From positions 868,001-932,000 of the forward strand of contig JACZZP010000018.1 in NCBI GenBank assembly GCA_015183035.1: DNA of 64,000 nucleotides, in the 5' to 3' direction. This document shows, piece by piece, positions 11,244 through 21,744 of the stretch; the stretch's first letter is position 1, and every line of letters starts with the position of its first letter. The notes below the pieces were generated by a model. It made no database searches. It worked only from the letters and a program-made list of their open reading frames with translations, and was not told the DNA's origin. The stretch is from Meloidogyne chitwoodi (taxonomy: Eukaryota > Nematoda > Chromadorea > Rhabditida > Meloidogynidae). Position numbers and translations under genes: made by a program.

Positions 11244-11255
11244 CTTATATAAAAA
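11244..11255 (-). promoter_or_regulatory. TATA-like box of the small-protein gene
   Basis: TTTTTATATAAG on the minus strand lies about 80 bp before the ATG at 11166, a normal place for a core promoter. This is position and sequence only; no start site is known. Confidence 0.4.
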
Positions 11256-11570
11256 CGTATCCATGCACATGTTGGGCTTCTTTGTTTCTAAGGGAAACAA
11301 ACACTAAAAGGGTAAACAATGTCATGTTTTTTTGGTTTCTAAGTAATAAGTTTGTCATTTAAATCCGACCAAAAATAGACGTTTTAACAGAAAATTTATA
11401 ATATTTAATTATGTATGTACATATTTAAAATAGAACAGTAAAGCTAGAATGATATAAAATATATAAATAAATAATAAAATGTTAAACTGCACATGAAAAA
11501 TAGATGAAAATAAATTATAAAAAATGTCCATTTCAGCAAAAAAAAAATGAATAAAAATATAAGTATTGAT

Positions 11571-11865
11571 TAGAGTTAGGAATTTTGTAAAAATCGGGAT
11601 CGGGAATCGGGAAATTTTAGAATGGAACGACCGGGAGGGATCCCGGACCGGGAAAATCGGGAATTCCCGCTTTTTTCCAGTTCCAAAAATCACCGGGTCC
11701 CGACCGGGAAAACCGGGAATTGGAAATTTAATGACCGGCCGGGACCCGAACCGGGAAAACCGGGTATTCCCGATCCCGTTTTCATCCCGGTTTCTCAAAA
11801 AAACCGGGAAAAGGGATCGGGAAATCGGGAAACGGGATCGGGACCCGATCCCGTTCCTAACTCTA
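11571..11865. mobile_element. hAT-type MITE built from CGGGA words
   Basis: The ends TAGAGTTAGGAA and TTCCTAACTCTA are perfect inverted repeats. An 8-bp duplication GTATTGAT flanks it (11563-11570 and 11866-11873). The TAGAG terminus fits the hAT end consensus. The interior is almost wholly short GGGAYCGGG/CCCGGTCCC words in both orientations, which opens long but meaningless frames on both strands. The rest of 11167-12313 is plain AT-rich spacer. Confidence 0.88.
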
Positions 11866-12313
11866 GTATTGATCCTCACATATTTACTAATTTTAAATTT
11901 GATTTTAGAATGTATTATTTTCATTTAAATGATCAACTATATGATGCGATTAGAAAATCAAGTTTTAATTTCATAACTTGAAAAAATATTTTAAAATAAG
12001 TTAACAATTAGATTTACAATTAAATGCACAAATTCGGATCCTCAAATTATTGTAGATATTTTTCACCGAAGAATCATCCATTTGTATTATAGTAAGCAAA
12101 AAAGCAATGAATAGATTAGTTAAACTTTTTTATTTTTAATCGTATTTTATAGTTGATCATTTAAATTAAAATAATATATTCTAAAATAAAAATGGTAACT
12201 GCACATGAAAAATAAATAAAGAAAAAATATTTTTTAAATTATAGTAGCTAGAAATGGACATACTAAATAAATATATAAATTCTTCAAAAAGCTCAGAGAA
12301 TCTTCCAATATAT

Positions 12314-12981
12314 TTAAACAGGGAGATCTAGTCTGTAAGGATCAGAGAAAAGTGAAGGTGATTCACGAAGTTCCAAATTACTTCCAGGATTTCCAGAATC
12401 TGCAGAAGCTGGTGGTGGTACTGACCAATTTGTTGGTGTTGATCTATCCTCCTCTAAAATTTAAAGAATATATTAATAAAGAATAAAAAGAGGTTATGTC
12501 ATCGAGAATTACTTGAATTTATTTAACTTAATAAAAACCTCAAAAGTCCCAAATGTCCATCTTAAAATTAATTTAAAAAAAACCTGTTGTTGTTCCTTCA
12601 AGTTTACGCATTAATAAGCTTATATTTGCAAGACGAGGACCAAAAGGTGAATTAAAAAGGATTGCTTCTTCTTCTATATCACCTCCTTCAGATAAAGGTA
12701 AAGATGTTTCAGCAATATTTATATTCTCATCTCTTTTTGAAAAGAAAATTCCTATAATATTATTATTTTATTGATAATTATTTAAATTTTTGTATACCTG
12801 GTGAATGTTGTTGAAGACTTTGAGATTGAGAACAAACTGATGTTCTTCCACTGTTTGTTTGTTGTTGATAATATTCAGAATTAATTGGATTAATATTTAA
12901 ACAAGTTTGTTGTTGAGGAATTATTGTTGAATTATTTATTGCATTTGAAGATTCTCTTGATTTTAATGACAAAGTATCCAT
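12314..12981 (-). CDS. Unknown protein, Ser/Gln/Asn-rich with acidic centre
   Basis: The ATG at 12981 opens MDTLSLKSRESSNAINNS, then a Gln/Asn/Ser-rich first exon. Later exons read GGDIEEEAILFNSPFGPRLA, ANISLLMRKLEGTT and a Pro/Ser-rich tail NPGSNLELRESPSLFSDPYR ending DLPV-stop at 12314. The GPRLANISLLMRKLEG segment looks like the only folded or conserved helix. There is no signal peptide, no membrane segment and no motif I can name. Splice borders are consistent (three to four exons). It is 330 bp upstream of the ADAM stop region and on the same strand, but not evidently linked in function. Confidence 0.6.
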
Positions 12982-13193
12982 CTTTTGATAAATAAAAGTA
13001 TGTTTATTTTAATTATTTTATTTAAGGTAGAGGAATTATACAAAATTCAATTTTTACAAAAATTAATTACATCCCGGACATTTGGGAAAATATAATGGAA
13101 ACTTGACAAAATTTTAAAGGATATAAAACAGGAGATTGGTCCCATTTGTTTTTTAATTTTCTTCTGTAAAACCTTGCAATTATTCCCTTTTAT

Positions 13194-16100
13194 TTAAAAA
13201 ATACTCCAATTATTTTTATTATTTAATGTTTTAACCTCATTTGCTTCAGTAATTCTTTGTAAAGCATCATAAACTCTTTTATTTGTTTTTCTTTTACGTT
13301 TTTCTTCTCTCCAACTTGGCATTTGTCCAAATTTAATTGTTCTAATATTATTTTCTTCTTTTTCATTTTCTTCTTTAATATTATTATTATTACAACAATC
13401 TTCTTCATCTGCTATAATTGTTTGCTTATTAAATTGATTTGCATGATGAAATGGAACAGCAGAACTTCTTCGATAAAAAAGTAAAAGAAATAATAAAAAT
13501 AATAATAAAAGTAATCCAACAAAAAGAAGAATAATTAATAATGTTGCAGTTTCCAAAACAATTTTTCCATCACTAACACCAACAAAACGTGTTGAAATAT
13601 CACGAAAAGAAGAAAATTCTAATTTAGGAGTATTTTCTGTTTTTCTAATTGGTGAACGAATATCACATGATTTACCAGTCCAACCATCAAAACACAAACA
13701 ATTTCCAATACTTGTACAATCCTTTAAATACCAAAAATTAATTAACAAAAAAAAACTAACTCCATGTCCAGAACATTGGGAAAAATTAGAATTGCTACTA
13801 GTTGGGCAATTAACAGGTGGAGATACTTGATCAAGTGGAAGACATACAGTTTTAATACAAATACGACCTTCACCACAGGAAGTTCCATCGCGAACAAAAC
13901 CAAGAGGTGAGTTCGTAACAACTCTTAAATGTTTTTTTAATTTTATCTAAAACACACTTCAAATAAATCAAAATATTACTTGCACTGAATTGGCCTTTCT
14001 TCTTGTACAAATTGAAAAGCAAAAGAAGTAGCGTTTGGTATTGTTGGATTTGCTGATCCTTCATGACATTGAAGTAATCCACATTTCTCATTTTCTGGAG
14101 AACATTCAATAAATCGGCCCTCTGAATCACGCCCACAATTGCCATATTCCAGAGCATGTCCATTTTTGCTGAAGCAAAGTGCTTCTGCTACTCGAGAACC
14201 TAACAAAATAAAATATTATAAACAATTTTTAAAGGTATTTAAATTTGTAAATAATTTTTAATTAATTTTTTGACAATGCTAAAGGGACAGTTTGGTGCCA
14301 GGTCCTTTTTATGTCAAATATTTAAAAAATCCCTATTTATTTTTTCACATTTTTTTCGCCCAATTTATTTTTATTTTCCAATACCTTGTCCCCAAAGTTG
14401 CCTGCATTGAGCATCACTATCTAAACACTCTCCTTGCCAACATTGTCCGTTATTTCCTAATCCACATTGTATACCATCAAGTAAATGACTGTCAGGAGGA
14501 CATTCTCCACTTTGTCCATCACATCTTTCCGCTACATCGCAAATTGAGCGAGTTGGTCTACATAAATATCCAGATGGACGAAAATGACAACGATGACAAC
14601 ATTCCTCATGAGCTAAAAAATAATAATTGACAAAAAACGGTCAATTATGTTTCTAAATAATAAGCCAGTTTATTTATATTTTAGTTAATTTAATTTGGTA
14701 AAAAGAAAGGAGAATTTTACATTTTTTGTTAACTAGCTATTTTTCAGAAAACTCAGTTTTAGATGAAAATATTTTTAAAAAGAAAAAATTAAAAAAAAAA
14801 AGTTATTTATTTTAAATAAATATAAACCTGCACAATTAGCATGTGGACGTAATTTACAAGTTAAAGGATCACAGCAAGGATCATCATTACATTGATCTCT
14901 TCTTCCACAATCACATTCTTCTCCTTTATCTAAATAACCATTTCCACATAAAAATGAAGAAGAAGAAAATTGAAAAAATGATTGTTGGGATTTAAATAAA
15001 CAATTATTTGTAGGTAATTTTAAATTAAAATATTTTCTTTCAAAACGTGCTGATGAACAAGCAGAAAAATGCCAAGGGAAGATATCAAAGTGATTACTAA
15101 ATAATTGTTTTTTGGTTGATACACTTTTAAAAAAACCTTTTTTGATTATCATTCATTATACAATTATTCATATCACAACCACATTCTGTTAAATCATGTT
15201 CTAAACCAAGAAGATGACTCAAAGAATGAACAAATGTTAATGCTGCCATCTGAGGACCATATAAATTAGAGACCTTTAAAAAGTAAAAAATAATTAAAAC
15301 AACACTTTTGTAAGAAAAATTAAAAAAAAGAAGTTTGTTATCTCATTTTCTATACTATTTTTTAAGCAAAATTCTAATCTATTTTTATTTAATTAAAAAT
15401 ATTTATTTATTTAAAATATGTAATTTTAAAAATAAAAAAACCTTAGTTAAACCAATTGCTTCATTTGTACAAATACTATCATTTACTCCAAAAGCAATAA
15501 ATGATTGATTTGTTGAATTAGTTAAAAATAATGTTAAATCTTTTTCTTCTTCTTTAATAATATTTTTTGTAAAATTAAATAATTCATCAAAAGAATTATT
15601 AAATTTTAAATTTTTTAAAATTAATAATGTTAAAGATAAACGTATATTAAGTCCTCTTTTAAATATTAAGTCAGCAATATTTATAGCATTTAATGAATAT
15701 TGTAATAATTTTGGCTGACCAATATTAAAAATATATTGCTGAAAAAATTAATAAAATTTAATTTTTTATATTAATTAATTTAATTTTTTTAAATACCATT
15801 TCTTTATTAATAATTAAAGCAATGTCCAAAAATAGTCTTTGCTGTCTCAAATTTTTTAAATTTTCTTCAGATCCTTTTTCATTTTCAATTTTTCTTTTTC
15901 CTCTCATTTTTCTTTTTCTTCTTTTTTTGATAAATTTTTTAATAATTTTATGTTGTTGTCCTTCAATATCAAAAGAAGAACATTTTATTTTATTTCCAAG
16001 AGCACGAAATAATACATGAGGATGTCTTTTTCCTTTATCTCCTCCTTCTAATGGCCATATTCCCAAAGCACTTCCATTTGCAAAAGCCAGCAATCCCCAA

Positions 16101-17032
16101 AGGCCATCACAAGTTGACAAAGTGACCATTGACCCAGGCTCTCCAATGACCGAGCCCTTTTTAAAATGAAAAGAAAATATATTATCGATCTTATGCAAAT
16201 TTTATATTGTGAATAAAAATAAAGGACATTTTGAAATTGTTATAAATAAAACATTTCTTTTCAAAAATAAATATATCAAAATTTAGGAAAAAATAATTTT
16301 GATAAAATATAATTAAAGAAAAATTAAAAAAAATTTGAGAATTTTTTTTAATTTTTAAACGACTGAAATGCCCCGAACCGAAACGTCCAAAAAAATGAAA
16401 TAATTTAAAATATACTTGGTAATAGCAATTTTCAACATCATCAAGTTTAATTGATTCAATATCATTTTGTTCAGAATCCTCTAAAGTAAATTGTTTTGTT
16501 TTATCAAATATTGCCTAAAATTTAAAATAAAAACAAAAAATAAAAAAATAAACTTCATTTTGTTGCTTTCCTTTAAATAAATGTTCATTTAAATTTAATA
16601 ATATTCTCAATCTTTGATGTAAAAGTACACTGCTTCTTAATACAAAACTAACTTGTCGAAAATGTTGAATTGGTGTTGTATTTAAAAAATATTCTCTTGT
16701 ATCTATTCCCATTCTTTCTCTTGACTTTTCACGTAATTGAAAAGGATGAATAATCTGAAAAATTAAAATTTATTTTTAAAAATATTTTTTTAATCTTAAG
16801 AGTAATATCTTTTTTAGTTTTAATTCCTCTACATAAAAAAGAGATAAAATCTAAAATTATACAATAACCTCTGATTTTTTTAAAGATTTTTATCTTTTTA
16901 AAAAATATTAAAAACCTCATAAGATCCTTCAGTTAATTGATCAATAAATTGTTTATTAACCAATGAATTCCTCAATTGATTTGCATTAGTAATTAATGGG
17001 CCGATTAAAATAATGGAAAAAAGTGAAAACAT
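13194..17032 (-). CDS. unc-71: ADAM-family transmembrane protein, catalytically inactive, UNC-71-like
   Basis: A signal peptide starts at 17032 ([17 protein letters not shown]). Then come a prodomain ([18 protein letters not shown]), a metalloprotease-like domain, and a disintegrin domain ([37 protein letters not shown]). A cysteine-rich domain ([18 protein letters not shown]), an EGF-like module ([13 protein letters not shown]), a single membrane helix ([20 protein letters not shown]) and a short Lys/Arg-rich cytoplasmic tail complete it. The zinc-binding site reads [12 protein letters not shown]: the catalytic Glu of HExxHxxGxxHD is Ser. It therefore cannot be a normal protease and probably acts in adhesion or guidance, as reported for UNC-71 and the vertebrate ADAM11/22/23 group. 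Many short introns. The orthology is inferred from the dead site plus architecture. Confidence 0.85.
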
Positions 17033-19085
17033 TTTAAAAAAAATTTAAATAATGTTGCTGAAAGGAAAAGAAAAAGTTAAAATGAGTTGTTTGGGTTTAA
17101 AGCACGCTTTTGCTTGAAAAATGGCCAAACAAATAAAAAGGGGGGGAGTACTGGTTATATATATGTACATGTAGAAAAAAGGGAAGAGAGGGTGGAGGTT
17201 GTACATCATTGGAATATATATAAATATAATATTTATATTTAGTAAATTGGAAGAGAAGAAAGAAAACACAGAGGGACGCCATCATTGAGAGAGTGGACGA
17301 ATAGAAGATTGAAAAAGAGAGGTTATGGAAGAACCTAAAGAGAGTAATAGTGTAAAGGGGAAAAAAGATGAATGGCGCAAGTGAATGAGTGACCATTACA
17401 AAGTAAAAAAAAAAAGAATTTATTCTCTTCAATTTTCCTCACACAACCCTTTCCTTATATTCGTTCTTGTAATTTTCTGAAAAAGAAGATAGATAAACCG
17501 GTAAAAAAAATAAATATATGTAAGAGAGGAATAAATTTGAAAAATAATGGCAGATGGAAAAAGAATTTTTTTTTAATGGGGGAATGGCATGTTCATAAAT
17601 TAATGATTATTTTATGTATATTTAAGAGAATATTGTTCTTTTGTTCTTATTTTGACCCAATTTACTAGTATTTAATTAATCATAAATTGTTGCCAAAACA
17701 TTAAAAAATTTTAATTAAATATTCAAAAATTATAAAAGAAAATATTTATGGTTTCCTCCCAAAATTTCCATGTTTTGGCTTTCATTTTATATTTATAAAA
17801 ACTTTTTATCGTTCACAACAAAAACAAAATCTTAAATGTTTTCACTCTTTCTCTTCTGTAAAAATACCTAATTTTGTGTAAACCATCAAATATCAAAATA
17901 TTTTACCCTAATTATTAAAGGAATAATTCACAATTAATTAAATATTTAAATTTTATAAACAAAAATATTTACATTTCTATTAGCTTTTTTTTCATTATTT
18001 ATTTTCTCATTTTTTTATATTTATTCTAATAAAAGTTATTTATTAGTGTTGTAAAGATAATTTAAAATTTGTGATTAAAATTTTGTTCTAGACTCAAAGT
18101 GTTTATCATCATTTATTTTTTAATTTTTTTAAATTCTCATACTTTTTTCTTAAATTTCCAGATTTTCCCTTATTTTTTAATGCCCCCTTATATTTTTTTC
18201 ATTCTTTTCAACTCCCCACTTCTTTTTCTTTTTTTCTCTCTCTTATTTTTTTCTTCTGCATCTGACCCCATCTTTTTTTTCTTCTCTTTTACAATATTTC
18301 TCTCTCACTTCATTTCTTTTATTTTTCTTCTTTTTCAGTTCCAACCATTTCTTCTAATATATCCAATCCTTCCCTTCCATCACTTCAAAATAAATAAATA
18401 TACAAAACAGCAGGAGAGGAAAATAAAAATATATTCTTTTTCTCTCTTCTTTTTTTTCATTTACCCCCCTTTTCTATCCCATTTCTTCTCTTTTATGTGA
18501 AAGAAGAAAGAAAAAAAAGAGGGGAAAGAAAGGCCGGTCGACAGAAAGAGCTCTCTTCTCTTCTTTTTTATAAATATATTTTATTCGTTGACTGCTTCCT
18601 TTCAAACTGCTTTTTCCTTCATTTGCTCCGTCAGCCCCGCTAAAATCAATAAAATTGTATTCATTTTTCTTCTTTTATTTTTTTTTCTTATATTCTCCCC
18701 TTTTTATTCTTTCTTTTTTTTCTTTCTATTTTTACCATCGTCTTGTCAAATGGCCGTCATCCGCCCCCGGTCGTCGCCCTTTGCCTTTTCTTTTTTTTTA
18801 AAACTCCCTTTGCTTTTATTCTTTCAGTTTATCCTTTTCTCTTTTTTTTTATTTCTTTCCCTTCATTTTTAGTAGTCCATTGACGGTCTGTCCTTTTTGC
18901 CATCTTCTTTCTTTTTTATTTTTTTCCTTCTTTGCCACTTTCTTTTAAAAAGAAGAAGCATTCTTTTTATTTTATTTTTTACAATTGAGTAGTAAATGGC
19001 CACAATTTTACAAAAATTAATTTTTCAGGTGCTAAAATATATTAGCTCAATATCGGTGCTTATTAAACCTATTTTTAAATTTAAA
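17033..19085. promoter_or_regulatory. Divergent intergenic region with a long pyrimidine-rich tract
   Basis: This 2-kb region separates the ADAM gene (-) and the SOX gene (+), so it holds both promoters. From about 18090 to 18960 the plus strand is strongly C/T-biased (TTTTCTCTCTC-type runs), broken by one A/G block at about 18498-18535 that could fold back on it. Long open frames here are compositional. A TTTTTCAG acceptor at about 19028 could serve trans-splicing of the SOX mRNA. Confidence 0.5.
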
Positions 19086-21113
19086 ATGATTTCTCCTGAA
19101 AATAATGAAAGTCTTTGCAATGATTCACAATGCGATGAGAGTGTAAGTTAATTTAAAAGAAAAAATTCAAGAAAATTAAAAAAAAATCTCAGACTCTAAT
19201 GGAGATTTTTGTTCAGTATAAATATAGAAAACGGGTAAATAGAGTAAATTTTAAAAAATTGTTTTTTAAAACAAAATAATAAGTCATTTATTTTTTAGGC
19301 ATCTCCTTCTTCTTTGAGAGATATTGACAACCAATCTAGGGCATCAACGCACGAACACAATAATCACTCACCACATCGAAATGATGATCTTTCATCGTAT
19401 GTTGAAAATTTTATAATTATTATATGGTAGAAAATATTTTTTTTTGAAATTTATTTCAAAAATGACAATTATTATTTTGGCATTTTTAAATAAATTTTTT
19501 TGGCACCTTGCCCAAAAAAAGATTTTTTCAAATAAAATTTATAGTGATGATCCAGCTGAATTTTCTTCTTTACGATCTCATTCTTCATTAGCAAATATTT
19601 CTGCTAATATAGAATTACATCCTCAAAATGATGCATTGGGTGGAGGAACTTCAAAGAATAAATTTATTAAACGTCCATTAAATGCTTATATGATTTGGAC
19701 AAGACAAGAACGTAAAAGAATTTTGGCAGATGATCCTAAAATGAAAATGAATGAAGTTAGTAAAGCTGTAAGTTTTTTATTTTTTAAAATATTTGTTGTT
19801 TTGGTCATTGTTTGGTTTTGTGTTGTGGTGTGTGGGGGAAATAAAAAATTATTACACATCAGATTCAGATGGGAGAGAGATGGAAGAAGATGAGTGACAA
19901 AGAGAAGAAACCTTACTTTGAATTGGCTAAAAAATATTCTGAGGAACATAAACAGGTTTAAAATTATTTAAATTTTTTATTTTTTGATAAAATTGGTAGG
20001 AGTGGTCGTTTCGATGCTGGGGAAGAAAAATTTTTTAAATATAATTTAATTTTTACTTGCATTTAAAAATTAAAAAAAACATTATAAAATATTTAATAGT
20101 TTTATAATACCTGGCACCAAAATGTCCACTTCTCTAATTTTTTTTAATTTAAAGGTTCTTCAAGATCATCCAGAATTTCAATATGCTCCTTCAAAAAAGA
20201 AAGGACCTAAAAAAGCAATTGAAGGATCAATAAAGGGAGGAGGAATACAACAACAATCTATGGCTGATTCTTCCTCTTTAAAATCGTGTACAGCTACACC
20301 TGAAGCTTCACGTAGTACAACACCTAGAGGAGCTGCTAATTTAATTGCTCCTCAACGTAAATTTAAATGATTAATTAATTTTTTTAAATTTCAATTTTAG
20401 CAATTTCACAAAATCAAGTATTCTCGCCATTTCAATGTATTTTTATTTATAATAATCTTTGACAATTTATTTTTTAATTTTTAAAGCACCGCTTGCCTCA
20501 CAAATGGCACAAGTTTTGGCACAACGTGTTGGAAATCCAGGTGGTCATTTTGGACAAACAAATATTTCTGCACCAAATTCTTCAATGCCTGGATCTATTT
20601 TGACACCTGCAACAGCTTTTCCTCAAGCTTTTCTTCCACAAGGATTTCCTCAACGAGTGGCTGCTACTTCTGCTTCATTATTAGGAGGAATTTCTCAAGC
20701 TAGTGGTGGTGGTGGAGGTTCTGTTTCTACTAATTCAAATGCTGGAGGTGTCAGAACAACACCTGGGCAAATGCTTGATCTTTATTATACTTCGCTTTGT
20801 CAGCCTTCTTTTCCGAATATTACTGAAAATCCGGTTAGAAATTTTGGATAATTTTAAGGAATAATATATAATTTTATTGACTTTTTTTTAACATTTTTTG
20901 ACATTATTAAAATTTTTATAAATATTTAATTTAAATATATATCTTCCTTTATATTTTTTAATTTTTTAGGTTAATCCATTAGGAATGTATCCTCCACATT
21001 ATTTTCTTGAGCAATATAATCAACAACTTACCCAACAACAGCAACAACAGGGTGGAGGTCAATCTGGAGGTGGAGGCAATTCAAATGCAAATGGGGGTGG
21101 ACAATTTGGCTGA
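19086..21113 (+). CDS. SOX/SRY-type HMG-box transcription factor
   Basis: The N-terminus from 19086 is a Ser/Asn-rich acidic region. The HMG box follows: FIKRPLNAYMIWTRQERKRI, then PKMKMNEVSKAMGERWKKMS, EKKPYFELAKKYSEEHKQ and HPEFQYAPSKKKGPKK. The pattern and the basic run after the third helix are SOX-like and would bind and bend DNA at WWCAAW sites. It departs from the usual SOX core RPMNAFMVW (Leu, Tyr and Ile in place of Met, Phe and Val), so the SOX subgroup is unclear. The C-terminal half is rich in Gln, Ser, Gly and Pro, with poly-Gln (TQQQQQQG-like) and Gly-rich runs, typical of an activation or repression region. It ends GGGQFG-stop at 21113. About six introns. Confidence 0.85.
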
Positions 21114-21182
21114 TTTTTTTAAGAAAAAGAAATTTTAAAAATTTTGACAAATTGGAATACTCGCTTAAATATTTCTTTTAAT

Positions 21183-21288
21183 ATAGGGGTTGTTGAGTTA
21201 AAGTCAATTTGTTTATGAAATTGTTTTTCTTTGCTGAACCTTTCATTAAATATATTTTTAATTTTAAGACTCAAACAACCCCTTATAT
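21183..21288. repeat. Inverted repeat in the SOX 3' flank
   Basis: ATAGGGGTTGTTGAGTT near 21184 and GACTCAAACAACCCCTTAT near 21268 are inverted copies with about one bulge. In the SOX 3'UTR they could form a stem with a loop of about 70 nt. The remainder of 21114-21744 is AT-rich with no gene seen. Confidence 0.5.
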
Positions 21289-21744
21289 ATTTTTTAACAT
21301 TTATTTTTACGTATATTTGAATCTCCCACATTTTTCACCGTGCTTTTCAACTTAAAAAAAGTTTTTTAGGCTGGGATTGGTATCCAATTTTTTATTTAAA
21401 AATTTTCATCACTGGCCAAATAAATATAAAGACATTTTATTATTATCTCTTTTAATTAAATTTGCCCTTTTATCTCATAAAAATTTTCTTTTTATTAAAA
21501 AAATTTGGGCGCAACAATTGTTGTTTTTTTAATTTACCACAATTACCTTCATTTTATTATTATTTTTCATTTGAAAAAAGGTGCATGCAGTGTTTTTAAA
21601 ATAATAAAAGCCTCATTTTCTTTTTCTATAAAACAAAAATTCACTACAAAAATATTTTTAAGAATTGTCAATTTTAAAATTTATTTTTATTATTTTTTTT
21701 TGCAAATAAAATTTTAAAAAAATATATAAATTTTTTAATAAACA

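Noticed and set aside
11409..11981. Long open frames on both strands (Arg/Gly/Pro/Phe-rich proteins)
   Set aside because: They are produced by the CGGGA-word MITE at 11571-11865; composition is low-complexity and frames on both strands mirror each other.
18099..18872. Two long Phe/Leu/Ser-rich frames on the plus strand
   Set aside because: They result from the pyrimidine-rich tract, with no splice pattern or domain.
20399..20418. Possible 17-nt micro-exon in the SOX gene
   Set aside because: Including it breaks the reading frame; skipping it joins the flanking exons in phase.
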